From IMG/VR virus record IMGVR_UViG_3300047323_000673, positions 116,808 through 180,807 of that record: a stretch of DNA of 64,000 nt, one strand, 5' to 3'. The DNA comes from a virus. How positions within the stretch are numbered: position 1 is the stretch's first letter; the number at the start of each line of letters is the position of its first letter. The translations under genes were made by a program, and so were the position numbers. Of this stretch, positions 9,796 through 18,320 are shown in pieces. Below the pieces are notes generated by a model. It ran no database searches, was not told the DNA's origin, and saw nothing but the letters and a program-made list of their open reading frames with translations.

Positions 9796-10952
9796 AGTTT
9801 TGGTTTTTTACTTTCTATTTTATTTAAGTTATTAGAGAATTCCTTGTTTAATTCATTTGCTAACTTATTTGTCTCATATAATTTATATAGCTCAGGAACA
9901 CTTTTTAAAATTTGAACAAATAATGTATCACTATCAGAATTTGGTGCTATATATTTATAATCTTCAACAATATATCTTAATACTTCGTATTGATATTCAT
10001 CATCATCATTCATTTGCTCATAGTGTATATGATAAATCCACTCAATACTTTCTGTTATATCTATATGATATTTTAAATTTGAATCTGTTAATAAAAAATG
10101 AGCAATATCTGCACTATCATTCCTTAAAACACTTCTAAAAATAATGTCATGGTAAGTATGTATATCGGCATGTTCTTTTAACTCTAGCGAAGTGGTTAAA
10201 TATTTTACTAACTCTAAATTGTCGTTTAATACAGAATTTTTAAGTGCTTGGTTATTGTCAGCATGTATATTGGCATGTTCTTTTAAATTGTTATCTGTTA
10301 AAAGAAATTTCGCAATATTGATATGACCTTTATCGCAAGATACAATTAATGCTCTATCATCTAAGAAATGAATGTCGGCATTTTTAGGTATGTCTTGATC
10401 AAGTAATAAAAACTTTACCATTGCAAGATCATTGCGTTCACAAGCCTTAACAAGTAATTCATCCATATTAAAAAGTTTACCAGCCACAACAACTGCATTA
10501 TATTGTTGGTAGCCAGTCCCCATTATATTGGATTTAACTGCTTCCTTAACTCCATCTGAAGTTAATATTAACTTTACTATTTCATGTTTACCACTACTAA
10601 AAGCTGTATTGAAAAGAGTATCTAAATTAGATTGAACTATTGTGTCATTTAATAAATATTCAATTATATGTTTTTGATTTTTATAACAAGCAGATTCACA
10701 TCCATCTATAAGCGAAAAAGATAGACTAGAAGAATATGTATGAAATTTCTTAACGATATCAATATGTCCACCGCCACATGCCATAATGAAAGCCATATTA
10801 TGATAGCTTTGATTTATTTTTTCTAACAGTTGTTTATTATCTATAATACATGAAATTGCTTCTAAATTACCATCGTAACATAACTGTACAAAAGTAGCAG
10901 TTAAATTTTGTTGGCTTAGCTTTATATATTCATTAAAGTAATCTGTGGACAT
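9792..10952 (-). CDS. Long ankyrin-repeat protein (array member)
   Basis: 386 aa, about half as long again as most members. Units include CYDGNLEAISCII, CGGGHIDIVKKFH, CERNDLAMVKFLL and CDKGHINIAKFLL. It has DNNLKEHANIHADNNQALK-type connectors, close to the human-like ankyrin consensus. The C-terminus is LYKLYETNKLANELNKEF plus IESKKPKL. It follows the first gene of the operon by 9 bp. Confidence 0.9.
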   Translation of the reverse strand: MSTDYFNEYIKLSQQNLTATFVQLCYDGNLEAISCIIDNKQLLEKINQSYHNMAFIMACGGGHIDIVKKFHTYSSSLSFSLIDGCESACYKNQKHIIEYLLNDTIVQSNLDTLFNTAFSSGKHEIVKLILTSDGVKEAVKSNIMGTGYQQYNAVVVAGKLFNMDELLVKACERNDLAMVKFLLLDQDIPKNADIHFLDDRALIVSCDKGHINIAKFLLTDNNLKEHANIHADNNQALKNSVLNDNLELVKYLTTSLELKEHADIHTYHDIIFRSVLRNDSADIAHFLLTDSNLKYHIDITESIEWIYHIHYEQMNDDDEYQYEVLRYIVEDYKYIAPNSDSDTLFVQILKSVPELYKLYETNKLANELNKEFSNNLNKIESKKPKL

Positions 10953-10961
10953 AATGTGATA

Positions 10962-12338
10962 TTAAATTTTTAATTTTTTCTGTTCATTTCTATTTAATTT
11001 ATTTTCTTTATTTAATTCATTAGTAAGTTGAATTGTCCTAAAAGCCTTTTTTAATTCAGGATTAGATTCTAACATTTCTTCTATATCTTGAGTAAATTCT
11101 GGATTATTAGTAAATATTTTATGCTCATAAACCAAATATGTTAGAACTTTCATATCATAATGATAGTTAGTTTCAGTTATATTATCATTAACATTAACTA
11201 AATGTTGTTCTTTTAATTCTTGAAAATTTTTAAAAATATCAGGATGGGTTTTTAATTTTGGACTTTCTAAAAAAAACTCTACTACTTCTTTATGATCACC
11301 TTTAAATGCTAAATATAAAGCATAATCATTTTGTGCATGAATATCAGCATGATCTTTTAATTCAGGAGAAGTTGTGAGGTAATCAACTAAATGTAAATTT
11401 CCTTCTTTTGCAGCATATAAGAGTGGAGAATCTTCTTGTGCATGAATATTAGCATGTTCTTTTAATTCAGGTGAAGTTAATAAATACTTAACAGTTTCTA
11501 AGTGTCCTCTATGACAAGCATGCAAAAGTGCGGTGTCATCATTAGCATGGATGTCTACCTGTTTATCAGGATCTGAATGAAGTAGAAGATGTTTGATTAA
11601 GGGTAAATAATTGTGTTCACATGCTTTAAAAAATAGTTTTGTTAAAATATTGTTAGGTAAAAATATGTGTTTTTCTTCACAATAAATTAATAGATAGTGG
11701 GATAATTCGGGCTTGATAGTGGTATTATATTTTACAGGATTAATTAAGCCAATAAAATTAATAGTTTGTCTAGCTTCATGAGGAATAGCAGCATCATTTA
11801 AATAAAATCTAATTAATTCAAGATTATTATTGGTGTATGCTTCTATTAATAATTTTTTTAATTCAAAACCAAATTGATCAATCATAATAATCCCCTCATT
11901 CAATCGAGGATTATTTTTATTTAATTCAATAACAGAAGAGTCAGTCAATACTTGTTTAATTAAACTTAAGTTGTTTTCAGAAATAGCTTTTTTCATTATT
12001 GGATGCAAAATATTTTTTTTGGAATGAAATAAGTATTGAACAACATCTTTATGATTTTCTTGTAAAGCACAAACTACACTATCATACAGTTCAACATTAT
12101 GGAGCTTATTATTTTTATGAAGTTCTTGAACAACATTAATATGTCCATTAAGGCAAGCTAATTCCAATCCATTACTTATGTGTTCGTATTGTATTTTGTA
12201 TTGTAATTCTTCGTGTTCTAAAATCCAAGCAACCGAATCTAAATCACCTTTGCTACAAGCATTAATAAATAAAATGCCCAATATAGATTTAGATGCATTT
12301 ATATATTTTTTTTGTAAATCTTCAGATAAATAATTCAT
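10962..12338 (-). CDS. Longest ankyrin-repeat protein, first gene of the operon
   Basis: 458 aa. At least eight units, including CSKGDLDSVAWIL, CLNGHINVVQEL, CHRGHLETVKYLL and KEGNLHLVDYL, with regular LTSPELKEHANIHAQEDS connectors. The end is LKKAFRTIQLTNELNKEN plus EQKKLKI. It is the promoter-proximal gene. The ATG is complementary to 12336-12338, about 25 bp below a TATAAT box. Confidence 0.9.
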   Translation of the reverse strand: MNYLSEDLQKKYINASKSILGILFINACSKGDLDSVAWILEHEELQYKIQYEHISNGLELACLNGHINVVQELHKNNKLHNVELYDSVVCALQENHKDVVQYLFHSKKNILHPIMKKAISENNLSLIKQVLTDSSVIELNKNNPRLNEGIIMIDQFGFELKKLLIEAYTNNNLELIRFYLNDAAIPHEARQTINFIGLINPVKYNTTIKPELSHYLLIYCEEKHIFLPNNILTKLFFKACEHNYLPLIKHLLLHSDPDKQVDIHANDDTALLHACHRGHLETVKYLLTSPELKEHANIHAQEDSPLLYAAKEGNLHLVDYLTTSPELKDHADIHAQNDYALYLAFKGDHKEVVEFFLESPKLKTHPDIFKNFQELKEQHLVNVNDNITETNYHYDMKVLTYLVYEHKIFTNNPEFTQDIEEMLESNPELKKAFRTIQLTNELNKENKLNRNEQKKLKI

Positions 12339-12363
12339 GCTATTATAATAATTAACTATTCTT

Positions 12364-12392
12364 ATTATAAACGATTAAAAAGATAGAGTAAA
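12364..12392 (-). promoter_or_regulatory. Main promoter of the ankyrin operon
   Basis: The minus strand has TTTACT (12387-12392), a 17-bp spacer and a perfect TATAAT (12364-12369), directly upstream of the longest ankyrin gene and downstream of the pncB terminator. Confidence 0.6.
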
Positions 12393-12455
12393 ATCTTAAT
12401 GAAAAAATATAAATTGGAAAGAAGCAACATAATGGTTATGTTGAAATACAAAATT

Positions 12456-12482
12456 AAAAAGCCTCCAGTTTGGAGGCTTTTT
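12456..12482 (-). terminator. Terminator of pncB
   Basis: The perfect stem GCCTCCA/TGGAGGC is flanked by A5 and T5, so it can act on either strand. It isolates pncB from the ankyrin operon. Confidence 0.85.
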
Positions 12483-12501
12483 GTAATTACTTAATGCTTA
12501 A

Positions 12502-13695
12502 TTATTCTTTAATTTCAAACACTTGTTTCAAGTAAGTCAAATATTCATCGTTTTTGCACATGGTTTTACCTGGCGAATCACTGATTTTGGCAACAGGTGA
12601 GCCGTTGCATTCAGTCATTTTAATCACGATATTCAGTGCTTTTACACCCATATCGTTAGTCAAATTAGTGCCAATACCGAAGAACATTTTTGCCTGACCT
12701 TCAAAGGTTTTGTAAATATCAATCGCTTTCGGAACATCAAGACCATCCGAGAATACAAGACTCTTGGTTTTTGGATCGATTTTCATTTTCTTGTAGTGAT
12801 CAATAAATTTTTGAGCCCATTCTTTTGCATCACCACTATCATGACGAACACCATCAAATAGTTTGCAGAAATAAAGGTCAAAATCACGCAAGAAAGCATC
12901 AGTTCCGACAACATCAGTCAATGCGATAGCGACATCACCACGATATTCTTGAACCCAATTTTCAAGAGCATATTTTTGGCTATCACGCAGGCGAGGTCCC
13001 AATGCTTGGCAAGCTTGCAGATATTCATGAGCCATTGTGCCAACTGGAGTCAAATTATATTTCATTGCGAACAAAACATTACTAGTGCCAGTAAAATTGG
13101 TTGGCAGTGATTCCTTCAAAGCCTTGACAACTTGTTCGTGCCATTGACGCGAAAAACGGCGGCGAGTACCGAAATCCGAGAATTTAAAGTCTTCATGATT
13201 AAAATCTTGAAGCATCTTAATTTTCTCAGCAAGACGCTTGCGACCTTCTACATAAAGCTCATCACTACCATATTGACGGAAATAAACTTCATTAACAATT
13301 GCTAGAACAGGAACTTCAAATAGAATGGTATGAACCCAAGGGCCACGAATAACAATATCAATTTCTTCGTCATCCAATTGAACAACATTAATATATTGGC
13401 GTTGCATACGGAAGATGTTCAAGAATGCAATGTAGTCAGGCTTGAAGTATGCACGAGTGCTTAGATAATCAAGTTCTTCTTTAGTGAATTCAAGAGTGCA
13501 AAGATGGTCAATTTGACGATTGATCTCATCAATATATTTAACCATGTTGGCACCTTTAGTGCGGCACTTAAAATGAAATTCAACATTATGAGCATGAGGG
13601 AATTGATGTAGAACCGTTTGCTGCATAGTAAATTTATACAGATCAGTATCCAACAGCGAAGTGATGATAGGGTTGAATTCTTGTGCTTTAGTCAT
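12502..13695 (-). CDS. pncB: Nicotinate phosphoribosyltransferase
   Basis: 397 aa, the normal PncB length (about 400 in Escherichia coli). It converts nicotinate, PRPP and ATP to nicotinate mononucleotide in the NAD salvage (Preiss-Handler) pathway. Family hallmarks seen: [13 protein letters not shown] at the N-terminus, [12 protein letters not shown] near 168-180, GTMAHEYLQ with the histidine that is phosphorylated in the family, and FSDGLD near the C-terminus. It is visibly less AT-rich than the ankyrin genes, which suggests different ancestry or selection for expression. Its promoter carries an operator identical in its arms to that of the divergent nadD-like gene. Confidence 0.96.
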   Translation of the reverse strand: MTKAQEFNPIITSLLDTDLYKFTMQQTVLHQFPHAHNVEFHFKCRTKGANMVKYIDEINRQIDHLCTLEFTKEELDYLSTRAYFKPDYIAFLNIFRMQRQYINVVQLDDEEIDIVIRGPWVHTILFEVPVLAIVNEVYFRQYGSDELYVEGRKRLAEKIKMLQDFNHEDFKFSDFGTRRRFSRQWHEQVVKALKESLPTNFTGTSNVLFAMKYNLTPVGTMAHEYLQACQALGPRLRDSQKYALENWVQEYRGDVAIALTDVVGTDAFLRDFDLYFCKLFDGVRHDSGDAKEWAQKFIDHYKKMKIDPKTKSLVFSDGLDVPKAIDIYKTFEGQAKMFFGIGTNLTNDMGVKALNIVIKMTECNGSPVAKISDSPGKTMCKNDEYLTYLKQVFEIKE

Positions 13696-13728
13696 TTTTA
13701 TTACTCCGTTTTATTGTTCAGTGAGGCT

Positions 13729-13763
13729 AGTATATTCTACTTAGTTGGAAAAGTCAACTAAGT
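13729..13763 (-). promoter_or_regulatory. pncB promoter with NrtR-type operator
   Basis: On the minus strand the promoter is TTGACT (13752-13757), a 17-bp spacer and TATACT (13729-13734). A perfect palindrome ACTTAGTTG-N7-CAACTAAGT (13739-13763) covers the -35 box and most of the spacer, an ideal repressor position. The core TTAGTTG-N7-CAACTAA recurs at 14413-14433. Assigning it to the NrtR-like protein encoded at 15009 is an inference. Confidence 0.8.
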
Positions 13764-13796
13764 ATTTAAAATATTTTAAGGTTGTTGCCCAAAAGA

Positions 13797-13821
13797 ATAA
13801 AGCCCGTTCAACAGGCTTTAT
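13797..13821 (-). terminator. Terminator of the membrane-protein gene
   Basis: The stem ATAAAGCC/GGCTTTAT has a 9-base loop and lies just after the stop at 13824. The T-tract is weak. Confidence 0.6.
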
Positions 13822-13823
13822 CT

Positions 13824-14339
13824 TCATTTGCTTGAATCATTAATATCAGATTCATAATGATGGTCATATTTTTTAAATATTTGCTGCACATACTCATCTT
13901 GAGTATGATATTTTAACAAAGACATTTGACCCTCACTATATTTATATAAATCTATTAAAGTCATAAAATTAATTGTTTTATTATGTCTTAAATGAACAGC
14001 CAACTGTCTGCCCAATATAGGACATATTTCACCTAAATTGTCCCAGTGGACTAACCATTTAGATTGCACAGGAAAGCCCTTAGTCATAGCTATAGCAATT
14101 TTAATAATCAGGATTTTGGCAACAAACCACACAGTTTCAATCAGCCAGATTTTTACAATTTCCCAAATATGTGAAAAATTTTTCTCTAAGGAATCAATAT
14201 TCATAAGCAAATCAAAAAGCTTATTGTCTTGAAAATAATGCCAACTATTTTTAACCCATAATAGTAAAGCTAACATTATTGATATTTTTAAAACCCATAA
14301 GAAACTATTATAGGCAATTCTAAATTGGCGAAAGTTCAT
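13824..14339 (-). CDS. Two-helix inner-membrane protein, unknown
   Basis: 171 aa. Hydrophobic stretches at about residues 10-30 (FLWVLKISIMLALLLWV) and 62-85 (IWLIETVWFVAKILIIKIAIAM) predict two membrane helices. A charged, histidine-rich C-terminal domain (HLRHNKT...KKYDHHYESD) follows. No family is recognised. It diverges from the nadD-like gene and shares its upstream region, so it could respond to the same operator. Confidence 0.75.
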   Translation of the reverse strand: MNFRQFRIAYNSFLWVLKISIMLALLLWVKNSWHYFQDNKLFDLLMNIDSLEKNFSHIWEIVKIWLIETVWFVAKILIIKIAIAMTKGFPVQSKWLVHWDNLGEICPILGRQLAVHLRHNKTINFMTLIDLYKYSEGQMSLLKYHTQDEYVQQIFKKYDHHYESDINDSSK

Positions 14340-14412
14340 ATTTTAACCTTATATTATGTCTGTGACAGATATTTTCATTGAAAATAATAAAAATGTATAA
14401 ATAATCAAGTGC

Positions 14413-14445
14413 TTAGTTGCTTTTTCCAACTAACTGAGTTATAAT
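14413..14445 (+). promoter_or_regulatory. nadD-nrtR promoter with NrtR-type operator
   Basis: The inverted repeat TTAGTTG-N7-CAACTAA (14413-14433) is followed by a perfect TATAAT (14440-14445), with TTGCTT (14417-14422) as the -35 box inside the operator. The arms equal those at pncB. Transcription would start near 14452, so the ATG at 14444 inside the -10 box cannot be the start codon. Confidence 0.8.
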
Positions 14446-14473
14446 GTCTAAAATCACGATAAAAGAAGGTTAT

Positions 14474-15007
14474 ATGCGAAAAATTGGACTTTTTGGTGTA
14501 ACAGGTAATCCACCACATTTGGGGCATTTAAAGGCAGTAAAAGAGGCAATAAATTCTTGTGATGAAGTTTGGGTATCTCCAGTATATATCCATCCATTTA
14601 ACAAGAAATTTATTGACTACTCTCATCGCCTTGCAATGCTGAATTTATTATTTGAAGGATTGGATAAGGTTAAAATTGTAGAGCTAGATAAAGAATTTTT
14701 TCTCAAAAACAATAAAACTCCATATAGTTACGACTTATTGAAGTTTATGAAAGATGAAAACAAAGATATTTCTCCATTATTAGTAATTGGAGAGGACAAT
14801 TATAAAGAAAATGTATGGCAAAAATTTTATTTTCATGATAAAATTGAATCAGAATTTGGATTAATTGTAGTAAAAGATTCTGGTGCTCATAGCACTCAAG
14901 TTCGTTCGTTTTGTCATGATGGTAATTGGGCAATGGTTGCTCAAGAGTGTGGACAGCCAGTTGCTGAATACTTAAGAAAAAATCAAATTAATTATGTTGG
15001 AGATTAA
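14474..15007 (+). CDS. nadD: Nicotinate-nucleotide adenylyltransferase-like protein
   Basis: 177 aa from the ATG at 14474, which has the RBS AGAAGG. It is a nucleotidyltransferase alpha/beta phosphodiesterase fold protein. GVTGNPPHLGHLKAVKEAI carries the HxGH motif (HLGH), and the C-terminal STQVRSF matches the ISSTxxR motif. It would adenylate nicotinate mononucleotide made by PncB. The family is usually 190-215 aa, so this is a compact member. The stop is followed one base later by the nrtR-like ATG. The nadD role rests on motifs plus the pncB/nrtR context. Confidence 0.82.
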   Translation: MRKIGLFGVTGNPPHLGHLKAVKEAINSCDEVWVSPVYIHPFNKKFIDYSHRLAMLNLLFEGLDKVKIVELDKEFFLKNNKTPYSYDLLKFMKDENKDISPLLVIGEDNYKENVWQKFYFHDKIESEFGLIVVKDSGAHSTQVRSFCHDGNWAMVAQECGQPVAEYLRKNQINYVGD

Positions 15008-15008
15008 A

Positions 15009-15713
15009 ATGAGTCATGATAATCCGAATTTAGAGAAAAATATGTTTGTTGCTAGTGTAGATCCTGTTATTTTTTCTATCATTAATAATGAACTACACAT
15101 TCTGCTGATTAAGCGCACAAGTAATGACCCTAAAAAGCCAGATATCTTTGAAGGTTATTGGGCTTTCCCTGGTGGGTTAATGGAGCATGGGGATTCATCT
15201 ATGGAGGCCGCAGTTAGCCGCGTTTTGGCTAATAAAACTGGTGCCAAAGTTAATTATATGGAACAACTGAATTCTCGCAAAAATCACGATCCTCGTGGAG
15301 CAACGATTTCAATTTCTTATATTGCTCTTGTTGATGAACAAAAAGTAAAAGAAAATGCTGTTTGGATGCCTTTGAGTGAAGTGAGGAAAACTGTATTAGC
15401 TTTTGACCATAATGGTGTTGTTGATGTTGCTATTGAGCGTTTAACTAGTAAGGTTAATTATTCAACACTGCCAATGCATTTTCTTCCACAACCATTTACT
15501 CTGCCTAAATTACAGAAAGTTTATGAGATTTTGTTAGGTGAGGAGTTAGATAAAAGCACTTTCCGTGAAAAGATTAAAGAAACCAATGCTATTTACAAAA
15601 CTGGTGAAAAGATTAAAGAAGGTCCACATCGACCATCTGATCTTTATCGCTTAGTGAATGATAAAGTGCATAATTTTGATAGCAATATTATTCGTTCTTC
15701 ACAGAAAGCATAA
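15009..15713 (+). CDS. nrtR: NrtR-like transcriptional regulator of NAD metabolism
   Basis: 234 aa. An N-terminal Nudix fold (about 10-150) contains FPGGLMEHGD, but the catalytic REUxEE part is replaced (SRVLANKTG), so the domain probably senses a ligand (ADP-ribose in known NrtR) rather than hydrolysing it. The C-terminal winged helix FTLPKLQKVYEILLGEELDK and the GPHRPSDLYRLV end are typical of NrtR repressors. The start at 15009 is preferred to an in-frame ATG at 14994 because TTGGAG lies just upstream. It is co-transcribed with the nadD-like gene and likely represses it and pncB through the shared operators. Confidence 0.85.
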   Translation: MSHDNPNLEKNMFVASVDPVIFSIINNELHILLIKRTSNDPKKPDIFEGYWAFPGGLMEHGDSSMEAAVSRVLANKTGAKVNYMEQLNSRKNHDPRGATISISYIALVDEQKVKENAVWMPLSEVRKTVLAFDHNGVVDVAIERLTSKVNYSTLPMHFLPQPFTLPKLQKVYEILLGEELDKSTFREKIKETNAIYKTGEKIKEGPHRPSDLYRLVNDKVHNFDSNIIRSSQKA

Positions 15714-15729
15714 ATTAAAGGAAATAATC

Positions 15730-16773
15730 GTGAAATCAACTAATATTAATGTTTTCTCCCTATTGGAGCTTTCAGACCAAGAAATCATTAATACTATGAA
15801 GTCATTAATGTCTGAAGGAATCAGTATTAATGATGTTCTTGGAGATGAAAATCACCAATATACTATGATGCATGCTTGCTGCTTTTTCTTAAAAGATAAA
15901 GCACTTGCATGGATGCTTGAAAATGGTGCTGAAGTTGATATGAAATGCTCTACCACGACTGCTCTTGGGATGTTAGTAAGTAATTTTTTTTCAAATAAGG
16001 AAAGAGGGACAAACTATTGGTCAAAGTTTCGTGCTTGTTTAGCTATTTTAAAAAAGCATGAGGCTAATTTTGATATTCTGAATCATGAAAAGAAAAAGCC
16101 TCTTTTTGCTCTTTTAGAATATGAGAAAACCAAAATTCCCCAAGAGATTATGAATATCTTCTTTGATAGAACTACTTTAAAAGAGAAGAAAGGGATGAAT
16201 ATTGTTGATGCTTTACTAAAAAACGAAATAAACTTTACTCCTACAAACATTAATTATATTGTAGAGAAGAAATCTTATGATTTAAATAGTAAAAATGAAC
16301 CTCAAAATTCGCTTGCTTTTAGCTTAGCAAACCTTCCTGAAAAGATTTTCAAGAAGATGAAAAAAGCAATTGAAAGTATTTATGAAAAGTATAGTTTTAA
16401 ACTGAATATTCCCAATAACACTAAAAATGTTAAAGCAATATCAGTTCAGCCAATTGAGGTGGCCATTACTAAGAAAAATTTAAGTTTTTTTAAGTTTATC
16501 TTAGAAAAATGTCCTGAAATTATTAAGCATAAATTCGGGACTATGGACTTGACCCAATATTGTGCTATGGTTGGATTCAAAGATGGATTAAAATTTATGT
16601 TGACATCTAATCAATTTGATTGGGAGAATAAAGACGAACTTGTAAATATTTGTTCTAGAGCTAAAGACAAAGGATTGGTCAAAAAAGAACATATGAAACA
16701 TTTATATGATTCTTTCAGTGCAGAATTGACCACCAATGTCCCCGTAAAACCAGTAAAGCGAATGAAGTTGTAA
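15730..16773 (+). CDS. Divergent ankyrin-like protein with shared C-terminal tail
   Basis: 347 aa from a GTG at 15730, 16 bp after nrtR, with the RBS AAAGGAAA. An earlier in-frame ATG at 15658 would overlap nrtR by 56 bp and is less likely. HACCFFLKDKALAWMLENGAEVDMK looks like an ankyrin unit, and IEVAITKKNLSFFKFILEKCPEII a second. The rest is lysine-rich and unrecognised. It ends SAELTTN...KPVKRMKL, the tail found on the array proteins. It may be co-transcribed with nadD-nrtR. Confidence 0.75.
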   Translation: MKSTNINVFSLLELSDQEIINTMKSLMSEGISINDVLGDENHQYTMMHACCFFLKDKALAWMLENGAEVDMKCSTTTALGMLVSNFFSNKERGTNYWSKFRACLAILKKHEANFDILNHEKKKPLFALLEYEKTKIPQEIMNIFFDRTTLKEKKGMNIVDALLKNEINFTPTNINYIVEKKSYDLNSKNEPQNSLAFSLANLPEKIFKKMKKAIESIYEKYSFKLNIPNNTKNVKAISVQPIEVAITKKNLSFFKFILEKCPEIIKHKFGTMDLTQYCAMVGFKDGLKFMLTSNQFDWENKDELVNICSRAKDKGLVKKEHMKHLYDSFSAELTTNVPVKPVKRMKL

Positions 16774-16777
16774 AATT

Positions 16778-16806
16778 AAAGCCCTAGTTAAAGCTAGGGC
16801 TTTTTT
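16778..16806. terminator. Bidirectional terminator
   Basis: The stem AAGCCCTAG/CTAGGGCTT with T6 lies between two convergent genes ending at 16773 (+) and 16805 (-). Confidence 0.85.
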
Positions 16807-17425
16807 ATCGTGAAAGTTTTAACTCTTTAATAATCGCTAATGCAGCATCTGCTCCCTCTTCTTTATAAACTTTCTTAACAAGAGCTTGCTTCGCTGCAAA
16901 ATCTTCAATTTCTTGAGTAGTCCACATTTTTCTCATCTCTATTTTAGGAATCTTTAAACTTGTAAGTGAATTCCTAAGGTTATAAAGTTGAGTTGAAATT
17001 TCAGGGAATGATTGCCATGAAACTCCATTAATTTCATCAATAGCTAAGTCCATAATCCAGTTGTCTTTTTTATTAACTAAGGATTCTTTAGCAGTGATTA
17101 TATATTTCTTATAAGCTTGTTCAGGTTTAAGGCATGCTAGGAATGCAGCAAATGCTGAACATTTATGAGGATTAAAAGTGCATAAATCGAAAATAAGATC
17201 TTCATTAATGCTACCTAATGCTCTTAATAAAATATAGTGGTTATCCAAAGGTTCACATAAAACATTAGGGTATAGATTTAAAATATCTTTTAAATCTTCA
17301 CCAAGTTCTATGGTATCTTTTAAAAAAATATTTAAACTATTTTCAGAACGATACCAACCTTTGGGTACTAGATTTACCAAGGCAAATACATCATATTCAT
17401 CAAATGTGTTATTTTTTTCATTCAT
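16805..17425 (-). CDS. Hypothetical soluble protein
   Basis: 206 aa, no family recognised. Predicted all-alpha and acidic at the N-terminus (MNEKNNTFDEYDVF), with an alanine/lysine-rich end (KQALVKKVYKEEGADAALAIIKELKLSR). No signal or membrane segment is visible. It is preceded by the hairpin at 17441-17466 that closes the upstream gene. Confidence 0.7.
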   Translation of the reverse strand: MNEKNNTFDEYDVFALVNLVPKGWYRSENSLNIFLKDTIELGEDLKDILNLYPNVLCEPLDNHYILLRALGSINEDLIFDLCTFNPHKCSAFAAFLACLKPEQAYKKYIITAKESLVNKKDNWIMDLAIDEINGVSWQSFPEISTQLYNLRNSLTSLKIPKIEMRKMWTTQEIEDFAAKQALVKKVYKEEGADAALAIIKELKLSR

Positions 17426-17440
17426 ATTATACCCAATTAA

Positions 17441-17466
17441 AAATAGACCTAATTTTAGGTCTATTT
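17441..17466 (-). terminator. Terminator between two minus-strand genes
   Basis: The near-perfect hairpin AAATAGACCT.../AGGTCTATTT has a T-rich end on the minus strand, just after the stop at 17488. Confidence 0.65.
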
Positions 17467-17487
17467 AATTATAGCATAAGTTGATAA

Positions 17488-18183
17488 TTATTTCTTCTTT
17501 TTATTAAGAAGGTTTTCTTCTCTAAACTGCTTAAACTCATCAGTATTAAGCTTTTTGTTACCAACAGAAATATATTCAATTGCATACATGCTTTCGTCCA
17601 TTTTTTGCATATCAACAAAGACATGAGTCATATTTAATGCTTTTTTAAAACCGAAAATAACGAATTCTTTTAAAAAAGATAGCATTTCTTCTGCTTGCTC
17701 TCCTTCAGCATCTTTTACTCTCATGCATGAAAGAATTGCTGGGAACCATTGATTCACAATTTCTTCAGTTTGAAGAATATGTTTACTGCCAATATAACCA
17801 TAATCTTTTAAAAAATATCCTTGGAAAGTAATTTCAAAGGGTGAACTTCCTTCAAAACTATTTTTTTGAATATTCATTTCATTTTCATCAAAATAGACCT
17901 CTTGATTAATTTGTGTCATTAACTCATTAATAGTTTGTTCTAAATATTTTCCACGATTAATATGGAAAGTAAAAGTAACTGGTTTTGGATTCATTCGTGA
18001 AATTCGCTCTTTAATTACTCTATCACTAACTTGGAAAGTTAAGTCCGTAATATATAAAGAAACTTTTGATTCTTTGTCCTCTTCTGACTCATTAACAAGA
18101 GTCTTTGCATATGCTGGAACTTTTGTTGATACAACATGATTGAGCTTATGTTTAATTTCTTTTGTGATTTCTTGAATATCCAT
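17488..18183 (-). CDS. Hypothetical soluble protein
   Basis: 231 aa, unrecognised. It is highly charged, with predicted alpha/beta content, and ends in a lysine run (LLNKKKK). No signal or membrane segment. The ATG is preceded by AAGGAAAAAA, a good RBS. Confidence 0.7.
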   Translation of the reverse strand: MDIQEITKEIKHKLNHVVSTKVPAYAKTLVNESEEDKESKVSLYITDLTFQVSDRVIKERISRMNPKPVTFTFHINRGKYLEQTINELMTQINQEVYFDENEMNIQKNSFEGSSPFEITFQGYFLKDYGYIGSKHILQTEEIVNQWFPAILSCMRVKDAEGEQAEEMLSFLKEFVIFGFKKALNMTHVFVDMQKMDESMYAIEYISVGNKKLNTDEFKQFREENLLNKKKK

Positions 18184-18256
18184 TTTTTTCCTTGTTTAAA
18201 ATGCGAGAGCATTATTAAATATTTTATGAATTAAGTCAAATTTCTAATTAAAATAG

Positions 18257-18284
18257 TTGTGTTAAATATCTGTTAGTGTATAAT
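18257..18284 (+). promoter_or_regulatory. Promoter of HD hydrolase gene
   Basis: TTGTGT (18257-18262), a 16-bp spacer and a perfect TATAAT (18279-18284), 36 bp upstream of the ATG at 18321. Confidence 0.55.
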
Positions 18285-18320
18285 TAAATTACTGAATAAA
18301 TAAAATAGGAGGAAAAGATT

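Noticed and set aside
1-12338. Eukaryotic or giant-virus origin suggested by massed ankyrin genes
   Set aside because: Operon packing with ATGA overlaps, Shine-Dalgarno sites, sigma70 promoters, hairpin terminators and a tmRNA are bacterial/phage features.
14444-14473. Upstream ATG as start of the nadD-like gene
   Set aside because: It lies inside the TATAAT box and before the expected transcription start. The ATG at 14474 has a good RBS and fits the family N-terminus.
15658-15729. Earlier ATG start for the ankyrin-like gene after nrtR
   Set aside because: It would overlap nrtR by 56 bp and lacks an RBS. The GTG at 15730 has AAAGGAAA upstream.
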